Shown: piece by piece, positions 36,501-48,500 of the stretch | Position numbering within the stretch: the first letter of the stretch is position 1 | Layout of the letters: every line of letters starts with the position of its first letter | Origin: Ligula intestinalis | Lineage: Eukaryota > Platyhelminthes > Cestoda > Diphyllobothriidea > Diphyllobothriidae | Direction: 5' to 3' | Assembly: GCA_036362985.1 (NCBI GenBank) | Contig: JAYGXS010000003.1 | Location: 39,199,503-39,263,502 of the forward strand | DNA length: 64,000 bases | Position numbers and translations under genes: made by a program | The notes under the pieces: model-generated | Told to the model about the DNA's origin: nothing | What the model saw: only the letters and a program-made list of their open reading frames with translations | Databases searched by the model: none

Positions 36501-39500
36501 TGATATGACGACGCCTGAAGACAGCGTTCACAAGCGCTTTCTGCGCAGAAAACAAACGCGTATTCTTCACGAACCTTCCCTCCTTCCATTAGGAGTAGGA
36601 ACGATTCCCCTTGAAAACCACATCCATTTGCATTTATTCTTTCACTTGCTACTGTGAGACAGAGTACATTGACCACAATACGAGGCCCCTAGAAAAGAGG
36701 GTGCGTGAATACATACCCACCTGGCTAAGTAAAGGTGAAACTAGATCGATCTCTAATTCTATTCTCGCACCCCTTGTCAATACGAATAACCGAATCGATC
36801 CTAACGAAATATCTCAGGTTGTCTACCGGACACCAGTTAACTTCTCAAAGGACCTACGCCAACGGATGCTAGCAACATCCGAAGCAGAGGCTACACGGCA
36901 AGTGAATCCAGTGCTGTATTGTCGGAAGGTGTTAATACAGGCGCTATCACTTCAGTGGCCGACGCCAGGTAGCGATCACATATCGCCCCTAGCCCATTGT
37001 GACAGGTGTTCACTCCGTTTAAGTGCCAGTAATTTTCGCTCCACGTACCCGACCCATGACCAATATTCAGCCTATCCTCATTGCCCCTTCTCTGGCGCAA
37101 TGACTTCTACATGCCGATCTCGTCATGCGGGTGGTGTGGAAACGATGAGTTGTAATCATAAAACACTTAGTAAACCTGTACAACTGTACTATTTTCATTA
37201 TCCATGCAAGTGAACCAGCGAGATGATTAATTGCCGAAAATATATTTTTGCCAAATAGACTTTTTAAGGAAGACTTGAGTTGGTATTCCTGGTTCATTTA
37301 CCGTAGTCAGTCAACCAGCCACCCCCATGCCCGGATCGGAGAGCCCAAATCATATTTAGCCGCTTATCTGGATATGAATAAGTCATAGTTAAAGTCTGGC
37401 ATTTCTTCCCACAAAACGGCTATTTTGGGCGTCTGCAGATTGCAACTACTCCGTATACCCTAATATTATCGAAAGAGATGTCTTTTTCACTCTGGGAAAT
37501 TTCACACAAGTGGGCTAACCTGGACAGAAGTTGGGTAATTCGTCGGATCCATCCGTGCAGTCACGCTTGCCATCGCAGAAAACGTTCAACGGCAGACAGT
37601 CACCATTTTTGCAGGGCAGCCGACCCGGTCCACAACGGTCCTCCACAGTAATCGAGATCTGTTTCCTGTCACCTGTCCGGGTGATACATCTAGGTGAGAA
37701 TGGAATGGATGGGTGTGTGATTAAATCAAAAATTTATCATCTACTCGAATTGGCTATTTCAAAAAGCATGCGCGTTCTACATCATAAGTGGTCAGAAAGT
37801 GACCTAATTCACGAATATGTAAATGATGGCTAATAAGTTAGAAGTGGCCGTTCCTTGTCTTTGTCGGTAATGTCATTCTGTCTATAATATATAAGTGTGC
37901 ATAAGATGGTGATGACTATGATAAGGTGGCTGGAATGGTCCTTTGTGGCTTATTATTCATCGACAGCAGGTCATATCCAATCCCAGGCGTGAAACATCTG
38001 AGATTCGAATCCGGGACCTTTGGTCATTGAATGTAACAACTTATTATTGAACCACGGATCCGTTGACCTACCGGTTGTGATCGGGACTAGGAATTACAAT
38101 AATGTGGCGCTCACAAATCCGGTTACGGAGCATGTTCATCCTGTTGTACATGGAAACTCACAACGAGTTCCTTTCCAAAAAACGAAAATGACTTAATTCA
38201 TGAAAAGTGTCTGCTTGAAGTAAAGATGCATCTTTCAAAAAGAGACAGAACTCTCTGAAAACGAATAAAGGTGTTCTGCGTAAATTTTCGATACTCATTA
38301 CCAGCTCCTTATCAGGCGTATACGTTGTTTACCTGTTTAGGTAAATTTTCTTGTTAGTTGAATTTTGCGCCAATATGCACTGAGTAAATCGTGCTAACAT
38401 ATACATATATCTTAAAGTTTCGAAAATTTGCATTCCACTGCTATCCGTGGTCTCCTTAATCGGGACACCGAAATAAACATCCCAACGTGGTTGGATCACA
38501 AACCCATTAACTTGCAGAGGGCTCAGAGGATTCTTCTGAAATCTTAAAACAGCCCCTAGATACGGGAAAGGGAACCCAAGATGCAATGGACCATGTACTG
38601 ATATTACTTGACGTGATCTCATTGTTCATTTGCATTCTCTATTCTGCTAAATCCTCATTTCCAAACAATAATATCAGCAACTAGCATGCACTGCTGGACA
38701 TTCACCCAAAATCGATTTTTTGCGGAACCTCATTAGGCATTTATTAAGGGCTATGGCTCTGTTAAAAGTCAATGCAATTTCATGTCAGCTCTGGCGCCAA
38801 CAAAATGCAAGAGGTCACCTAATTATCATTCTCAAGCTGCCTCTGGAACAGCCAATCACAGACACCCACAAAATGTTATCAGCTGAGCAAGCGACCAGTG
38901 ACCCACTCACGCCCACCTCGCCGTAGCGGACAGATGCGTGCACAGGCCCCAAGCATGCTGTGCATCGAGGCTTCGGAGCACCAGAGAGATTCTGTACAGC
39001 ATACGCTACTTCTACTGGTGTCTTTCGCCTCCTCCTCCTCCTCCTCAAACAGTGAATTGGGCCTAACGACTGTAGTACTCTGAATTCAACCACTGCTCGG
39101 ACCGCCCTCCAGATAGCCATTTTTGGCTTATTAATCGTCGTCAGTCAGCCATACCCAGCCACGGCTTTGGATGTCCTGAGACTGAGGCCAGATCACAAAC
39201 GATAGGCCGATGAGCCGTGGCCCGATGGAAGAGCCTCGGATTACTTAATGATTAAGGACCAAAAACCTGGTTTCGGATCCCAGTTCACTGAGGCCTGAGG
39301 TTGGGTCTTGATCTTCGAATAAAAATGTTTCCACAGAAGGTTCAGAGCCCGCAGCTCAATGGTTACAGTGTTGGATCTCTAATCAACAAGTCGCGAGTTC
39401 GAGTCGCATCTGGCGCACAACTTTGGGTTGGGTATGACTAACTGATGACGGTTAATGAGCCACAAATGGGCATATAAGTCACCCTTGCCTTTGTCAGTCA

Positions 39501-42500
39501 TGTTCGTCTAGCTATGATATTAGCCACTGTGCCGCTGCTTGTGGTGCTCGTAAGTGAACGTCAAGGCAGGATGGGACAAGAGAGCCCCCTAAACGATCAG
39601 TGAGTCCTCATCCGCCAGTTTCAGAGAGCTCAGAAGTGCATCTCAAAGTGACTTACTCTATCCGCGTGCTGTCACTTGGACTACGAAGACCATCAGGAGC
39701 TGATACTTCCAGGGCGGTGTTATTGACTCGGCGGACACGGTAACGAGGGTCCCGATGAACGGGTTTTCGGTCAGCGACGAAGACTGCCTCGGAGTAGTGG
39801 TCAGACGGTGAGATGCACACGAAACGAAAAATACGCCATGGTGAAGTGATGATACGGTCCGGGGTGATTATTAGACCAGGCTTGTGCTCTGTAAGAAAAT
39901 AAGTTTGGGTATAGAAAACTAAACATAAAAACAAAGTTAGGGCCCTGTTAGGAAGTCGCACTGCTTCGACTACAAACTTTCAAAGAAAATTGGGAGTAAA
40001 TTAATCTTAGGCAAGTCATCGGTAGCCCTTGATTCACTTTTACAGCATATAATTGGTATTGTTAAATGACACTGATGCAGGCAGTCAAAATAATGACATC
40101 TGGCTGGTTTCTTGGGTTTTACTCCCTACAACACCAATCATTTTTAAAGATTTTCCACACTTTGATTCAAACATTCCATACTATTTTGGTTAATTTAGGT
40201 GCAATACGCAGAGGGACCAAGAAGTTGGCGTCGCAGGCCAATTGTTTATTGTTAGAATAAGTTTTTAAATCAATTTACAAAAAAAGGCATCTTCGGAAAA
40301 ATCACTTTCGCGTCCACGAGTCCTGTTCCTATACGTTTAGGTGGCGCTTTGGTTCCCGAACAAACAAATGCCCACAGGAATGAGTGGCTAAAACTTAACT
40401 GCTTTTTACTCAGACGTGTTTAAAAACATTAAATACTCCTAGCACCGCATAGCTTTGAGAGGAAATATGGACTCTTAGTATCACAGGTGGCTTTGAGACA
40501 AATTCAGCGGCTGGGATTAGGAGTAGGTTTAAAACACGAGAATGCCTACCGCCCTGAACGTTAGCACAAGGTCACCTGTCATAAGTGAAGAGGGTACCCA
40601 TTCCTGCGTCCAGCCAATAGCATTTGTAGGCAGAAGGCCATTTGTAGCACGGGTATCCGTATTTCCGTGCCTGGCCCAATTTTTAGTCCATCAACACACT
40701 CACGCACGAATCAGACTTCGTTCACCCGGATACCATATTAATTCGAAATATTAAACGGTCGCGAGGTGCGGCAGTAACTCCAAACCGGTTCAGTTCAGAG
40801 CACACCGTTTTCCCTCCCGTCGGAAAACGTTGCAAACACAATTTTCGGTTGAAATCATTATCCAAAGGGAAGCCACATTTTTTATAAGGAAACAGGGTCA
40901 TGCAGCATAATTGGCTCCACTCTCTCCTTTTCCTTCGTCATCATTAGCGTGTAGAAAACGTAATCGAAGCCCAATAGAAATGCTTGATCAATTATAATGA
41001 CCCGTATGCTACACGCGTATATTCGCTTAACTAACAAGAGCATGTCCGTATTGAAATAAGGCAGGAACTCCAACTGTTCCTTACCAACTCACAACGACCA
41101 TCTTTTTTCAGTACTCCAGCTCAATTAAAACATTTTGGGAAGGATAAACTGACCGCTGCAATTAGACTCCATGAGAGGTAGAGTAATATATAAATTTTAA
41201 TATGCTCTACAAACCAAATACATCAGTATTGACTTTCAAAACTACAATAGATACTCTTATAGAGTCAACCTAACGGCTGTAATATCTACTTAATGCTTTG
41301 GGTTGGCCAGCTAGTAAAGTCTTAGCCGTACTTACAGCGGGTCCTAATTCCAGCCCCAGGCATCGTACTTAATATTTTACCACAGTTTTTTTATTAGTTT
41401 ACTTAAAATGCCTGAAGAACAGCATTTTTAGTTCACCGATATAGTTCAGTATATTAAGGGTAGTAGGCAATGCCTTTGAAAACCCTAATGAGAGCAGTAT
41501 GTCTAGTCTGATTTCCGAGCAGACATCAGTCGCGACAGCCTTCTCTCGCCATTTACTAACCTGGACAGTGTTTAGGATATTCATCACTACCGTCACGACA
41601 ATCCGGTCTTCCGTTGCAGAATTGAGAAGTAGGCAGACACGTTCCATCCCGACAATGCTGGCGCCCCGGTCCACAGATGCCCTCAACAATTATGCTCACA
41701 GGTCTCTTGGTGCCGCTCGGTACGACGCACCTTTAAAATTCAAATAGAGGAAAAAGAGAATTAGAAGGGAGTTTACTCTTGGGTCAGGTAATTTGAGGAA
41801 CAGAAGTCAATAGAAAAAGCTTGTACAAAAACACAAAACAAGTCGTAAGGTACGCTGGAGTCGAAAGGCAGGAGAACACCTGATAATTCCAACCGAATTC
41901 AATTCCCTAAACATTACGCATTCCTTGATATGTCGAGTGATTTTTAAACTTTCCAGTCATTCCATTTCAGGGCGAGAACAAACGACGAGACCAAGAGGTT
42001 TATCGGAGTTACCTCTCGCATTCCTAAACTACATTTTGTGAGACAGTGTGCATCACAGTACTGAAAATCGATACGCACGATGAAAAATGCTGATTTTCTC
42101 GGACTTTGCGTCTGGCTGACGGCATTTGTTCAGGTACTTGAGCAACCCTGCGAGGCCTGCACTTACTGCTGGCTGCACTTACTCATCGTGCCTCCGCTCG
42201 CTAAGTTAGTAGATGCGCCAAACATCAGCACGCGTGGCTGTTCGTCACACGCTCACCTTTGGAGCCACGTTTATTCTCATTTAGCGTGACGCCAACAACT
42301 GTGCGCCTATTCCTGATTGACTGAGGCAAACAAAGGACTGGTCAGGTGTGCATCTGGTCCTGCGCGCATAGGCATGCAGATTTTTGACGGACTCGACTGG
42401 CTTTTGTATGCAGCGCTTGCGATCACTCAGCAGCAGCTATTGTAAGGCTTCTTTAGCGCAGTTAAGTTTTTGCTACTAACACTGTCTTGCCTGACTTTTG

Positions 42501-45500
42501 GTTTGGAGGAACCTTCTCTTATCAACCCAACCATCCGTGACAAGCCCAATAACATAAGTTGCCAGCTTGACATGAAGTTATGAGCCTCACCTGGTCCTTA
42601 ATCAAGCCACAAAATACCAGCAAGACGAGGTACCCTATTAATAACATATGCCCAGGGATCACTGGCATTTTAATTTCTTCTCCAGCTTAAGTTAACTCAG
42701 ACAAACAGGGAATAGAATGGTAGCCAGATTTCAGGCCTGCAGAAAAAAATAATGTGTAGCCGATTTCAGTAGAGCTGCGAGAAATCTTATAAGGTTGCAT
42801 CGGTTTTGGCTCCCAACGCGCGATCATGCTGCATACCCCATGACCGTCAAGGCCACTTGGGAGCCAGACACCGACAGTTTGACCTTGCTGTCTGTCAAAT
42901 AGCTCCGTCCTGCTGACTTCAGGTTTTGAAACTTGCTACCGCTCTAAAGCGAATGCGATGGTATCGTAGTCGGCAGAGAATGTTCGAGCTATCAACCGTC
43001 AGAACATTATACACAGATGGAATACAAAATTACTCAAAAGAGCTGTTAGTCGGTAAGCATCCTCCGACGGTAGGCTTCTTGGTTTACTTTATAGTATCAA
43101 TAAAACTGTTGTGTATGCCTTTCAATGTCCTTCTGTGTCGAGAAACAAATAGGCGGCACAAGGCGCCGCGCGTAGATGTTGAAAACGATTTCTTCCTTCT
43201 CCAAAACCATTTTCATAATAGCAAAACTATTGTAAAGAAAAGGGCAATATGTTTTGCTCTGTAGTGCATAAGCTAGGAGTGAAACTACTTATTGAACCAG
43301 AAACAAAAACGCCTGTAGGACTTTAAAATAAACTACACGCTAAAAAATTCATTAATTTAAATTAATAAAAGCGACTTTAAGTCGTGAATCTCGATCACGT
43401 ACACTGAAGCTACTCCTATTCTATTTTTTGGAGTAAGAAATTACTTCAAATCGATCGGAACACTCCATTACTCGATGTATGACATCTGTGTAAAACGTTC
43501 ACCTTTTAGCAGAGAGCCCACTGTTCTGTAGTTTGTGTCACGATAAAGCTTCTCCCTCGTCTACGACGCACTTGGTACTAACGGGCGCTTGTGCCTCGGA
43601 AGGACGGAAACTAAGTAGATCCTGCAGTCAACTGAAGTTAGACTGATCTCACTCCCATTTTCACATTTCTCGTGAATTCAGGGCCTGACCGGACTGTCAA
43701 AAAATAATTAGTAAGTGTTCCCATCAAGGATATGACAAACCTTAGAAGTACTCTATGCTATATTTGCCGTCATAAAACGGCTCTACCCTGAGCCCAAGCT
43801 GGGAAGACCATCTGTAAGGTTAACAGACCAGAACTCCAAGGCAGAACGGAAATGTCTTCAACCCTCACCGACATCACTGTCCAACCCACACTCAGCTACC
43901 ATTATTTGTGGTAACTCGGTGGCCCCTTCAGACTTCTTATGAAATAGGATTACCCATACTTATTACTTCAGGGTGTCTCGATCTAAAAAATGTCAGTATG
44001 GAAGGTGCATCTAGGTAGAGAGCTGAAGATTTAGTCAATAACATGCTTCAATGCGCGTATTGTTTGTACGCCAACTTTCAACTATGAGTAGCCAGACCAT
44101 ACGATATAATCAGAGAAAACGTCGTTAAAGCAAATAACGACTGACCTGCCCTCCTCTTAAGATGAGACCTTATGATATGTTTGTGAAAAATTTCGCTTGG
44201 GAGACCTAAAGCCTGAATTGAGAATTAAAGCAGTTTACTTCTTTTTGTTCTCGAATGCCCGCTTATTCAGCTGGTTCGCAGGTGCTCGTCACCCGTACCC
44301 TCAGAAATCGATATACTCCCTATAGGCGGTTGGATAACGCAATTTAAAGTCTCCTCCTGGTTGCTCGAATGATATAATCCAGTCAGAGAAGGCATGGCTA
44401 AATGCATTTGTTACATACAGTGACTCTGCTTCGGACACCTGTCGAAAAGTGGCGCCTCTTGAGAGCATTAACAAGTGCCCACCAGTGGCAGTCTGGTTTT
44501 CAATCAATCATTCCCCCCAAACCAGCCAATCATCTTCAAGGCCGACTCACACATGCCCTCTTTGAGTGCGCTGTAATGCACTCCCACTGTCACTCGGGAC
44601 GCCACTCTCTTGGCTTCGGACCAGCTCTTGTCCGGCTGCCAACTTCTAACAACCTCTTCTCCAATAGTTCTTTGCAGAATCAAATTCCTCCAAACTGGCG
44701 TCCAACTTATTTTCTTTCTGTTCGTGACCGGGCCTGAAGGTCGTGGCGTTTAGGGTCTTCCTATTATCTAAGCTGCCACAAAGTGCATGCATGGAGACTT
44801 CCGACAGCTCAGTTGCTTTGCTGTTCTCTAGCGATGAAAGCATCGGTCCGATGGTAGATGAAGACTGGTGTCTGTTTGTCCTGGCTAGGTAAAGCTGCTC
44901 GAAAACGGCTAGGAAGATAACTTACGAAAAGACAGGAGTGATAAGAAGTGTTAGATCCATATAAAGAAGCAGAGTCAACTTACTCAATGCCTTTACCGCG
45001 TTCCAGTTGAAGAAGACCCTCCGGTGCTGTGGCCTCTATGGTGGTCGCGTTCACACGACGGACCATAAAACGAGGGTCCTCTTCGAGGGGTCTGCCAGTG
45101 GAGCTGAAAACGAACCGTGGGGTCTGGCCTGAGAGAGAGGTGCAGGTGAAGGCGAACGGCCTCCATGGCCGCGTGTCTACCCTACCTGGGTTGACCACCA
45201 AATCCGGTTGGCCCGCTGTAAAGCCGAGACAAAATTACCCAGTCAGTGTCTGACCTTGACACGGCTAGCGGATAAATGACGTCAATTAACACTTGTAGCG
45301 ACCATTGCTGCAGGCTGGTGGACAAATTTGCTAACTGAAAAGCATGTTTTCGAGGAAAATCATCATAGAAAAGCAAATAATGACTGTAGCATCCACCTCG
45401 ACGTCATGATGGGGATACTGTGATCATGATGATGACAATGCTTCCCTTTGCCGGTAAGGCTATCTGCCTACTCTACCAGCTGCTATGGCTGTCAGGGCCT

Positions 45501-48500
45501 CTGTCGAGACCCCAAACAGAGCAGGACAGATGAATTCCGTTAGCGGTCGGGTGAACGTTTATCAAGGTGGGACAACGCTTCTCTTTGGCTGAAACAGGTC
45601 CCACGTGGATAGAGGTCACAGTGTGAAAAGCCAGTTGAAAACGAAAATATGCTCCTCTATCTCACCCATGACAAGTATCTATAGACTCTCAATCTTTCGG
45701 GATCTCACATACGAGAAAGGAATGTTACAGGAATGAGTACTTAGTCTCAGTGGAATAGGCAGTTGCAATCACCACAAACTTCTCATGAAAACACAGGAAG
45801 AGCACAGTCTCTTTGCCACAGATAGCATAGTTCGTCTTCCACACCTCACTGTCTGCTAAAATGACCATCGTCTGCTTATTCTGAAAATACAACTGCAGAA
45901 ACAAGCAAATAATTAAATTCGGGGCCGATATGTGAAGGAATTTGAACATCATACATTAGATTTATGGAAACTACACCAGCAGAAACGACTTCAGCAAACA
46001 AAACCATATTCAACATATGTAGATGACAAATAAAAAGATGTGAAACCCCTAGGCGAGCCTTGAAGACGAGGAAACCAAGAACCTTGTCATCTTCAAGATG
46101 CTACTAACCCCAAACGATTGGAACTCCGGAAAGAGCAATATTATCGTCGAAGGACGCACATTTTCGAAGCAGCTGGGTGGACCGACTAACGAAAAGTGTC
46201 AGACGCCCCGCTTCTTCAACAGAGTTTAACTATTACTGGCCTGCCTTCGTCGTTAAACTTATAGATAGCTGTCAGAACCAATATTTTGCTCGTTAATTTA
46301 GTGACTTTCGTAACAACTTGTCGTAAAAATGTCTTCATTGTTACTTAAAGCGATTAGACAGCTTGCAATTACCTTGTTAAATGGATTAAGACTTGACTTG
46401 TGATAAGGGTTAAGGAACCTTACCTGCAATCGTTACCCCTAAATACAAGCGCACCCATACTTTAGTGGAACCAGATACGATAAAATTATTAGGTGGTACC
46501 ACTACGCCATCGACCAAATTCTCAAGGACCTTACGCATACCTTGCTACCTTTAAAAACTAAGTAGCTGATATTTTGCATTCTAAAGAATGGAAGCGAATA
46601 TGAGAGCTCCAGGTTCTTGTTGCAAAGAGGATGAAGACGTGATCACTGGCACAGCACGCTTAGTTTTTTTAATTTTGAGAATCTTACAAGAAATCTTGCA
46701 GGCTATCTTCAGAGACAATTAGCGTGCAGCAAAAACTGATCTGATGTTGTAGTTCGGCTACGAGTCTTACTTGTGGGAAACAACACAACTGACGAGGCGA
46801 TGCACATCGTGCGCCAGAAAGTCACCTCCCTATTAATGATGAACAAGCCCACCAGTTGCATGTCACCCACGGAAGGAGAAAAAACAATGAAGAAATTAAA
46901 ATGGACAAAACTAAAATGCAGTCAGTTGACTTAGTTGTTACCAGATGACAAGGGAAAAGCAACGGTCGTGATGGACTGCATCTATCACAATGGGAAGACG
47001 TAAGTCCTCCTCGACGACCAACAGTTCTACAAATTTACGCCTTGCTAACAGAATTGATCGATTATCAGCCAGCTCATCAAATTCCTGAGTCGATTCAGGT
47101 ACACAAGTGTGGTATCTTAAGACGAATGGTGGTAGACTAAGTCAACTGACGTGGCACTGACCCAGTTCTACGGATTGTCCAAAACCCACAAGCCCAGCAT
47201 TACCCTTCAGCCAACCATTGAGTTAAAAAGTAGCCCTGCTTACAATCTATCCAAATGGATGACCCAAAAACTAAACTTTCTCCGATAGGGCTTGAGAGCC
47301 TCAATCCATTCAGCATCCCACTTTCGGGAAAAATGGTTGGACCGGATAAAACCATGGTAGCTTTTGACATGGTTTCGTTATTCTCATCTATTCCATCGGA
47401 CCTGGCACGTAAAGTTCTTCACAAACTATTCAAAGCGAAAAACAACGAATCAAGGGGTCCTCTAAAAAACTGACCATCTAGTGTAACTCTTTGTCTATTG
47501 CCAAATAAACTTTTTAACCTTCAACGGTAAAACATACGAGCAGATTCATGGGACGCCAATTGGTTCCCTAATATCCAGTCTAATCTCAGAACTGGTCTTA
47601 CGAGAGCTGGGAAAAGTTGCCTTCAATGTACGAAGCTCAAAGCTTAGCCGAATAATAGTGCTGTTCCAGTGATTGCACCTTCATCTTCTTTCAACTTTGC
47701 CTTGTTTTACGGTGTTGGTTTATTAATGTTCGGTGCGCGGATTCAGAATCCTTTCACACTAGTCTTGCCGGACAAATATAAATAAATATATACTGATTAC
47801 GCTAGGCAAAAACGTTGAAGAATCAAGAACCATTGGCTTTTTTTGTCAAAGCACAAAGATCCATCAAAATTCGTGTACTATGCTTGAGAAACCAGCCCAA
47901 CTGACCTGAATTATAAAGATAGTACGGCCGGTACCCTATGTGCAATAAGAAAAGGCATGGACGGATAATCCTTCTTGTCGCAAGTAGTTTGAGAAAATAT
48001 CTTTTTCTAAAACATGTAAAACTTGGCGCTCTTTACTGCCGAAACTTGACAATATCCTCGAGGATTTATATTGAAAATTCAACGCGAATAAAGCTCCAAT
48101 TGAATCTTCCCGCCACATTTTATTTTGCAGATACAGTTTGTTGACCAGAGCCTCATCGCTATCGTAAATAAGTGCCACGAACGTAAGTTTTGGAAGAATT
48201 AGCTTTCACCTTTGGATTTATCAAAGGTATAAACTGAAACATTAGCAAGGAAACGTTGCTAGAGGAGAACTCTGTGAGGAAACCGTTCTTCTTGATGCTG
48301 CATGACTGCCAGGCGTGTTCTGGATAGTACCACACTTACTGTACTTCCAAAATACTTCGCAACAGGTTAATTGGGAATTCCGATTTTTGGTGTTTTTGAA
48401 AAGGACGAAAAGCAGGTCGACACTTAGGCTCTGGTGCAAAATTTTCAGGGAGCATCAGCTGAGGACTATGCAGAATTAGTTCACATTTCCGAGGAAATTC

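Larger units (their letters stand above)
33447..37519 (-). other. Perlecan-like intron, repeat-rich
   Basis: Contains SINEs (33630-33740 minus, 34330-34460 plus), copies of two repeat families (33700-34180, 34735-34990) and a Penelope-like fragment (36010-37265). No host exon seen. Confidence 0.7.
37690..39656 (-). other. Perlecan-like intron with SINEs
   Basis: Contains SINE copies (37850-38060 minus, 39340-39510 plus) and a further SINE-tail-like piece near 39115-39160 (GGCTTATTAATCGTCGTC). No coding sequence seen. Confidence 0.7.
41731..44983 (-). other. Perlecan-like intron, repeat-rich
   Basis: Contains repeat copies at 42150-42640 and 44420-44740. No host exon recognised. Confidence 0.7.
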
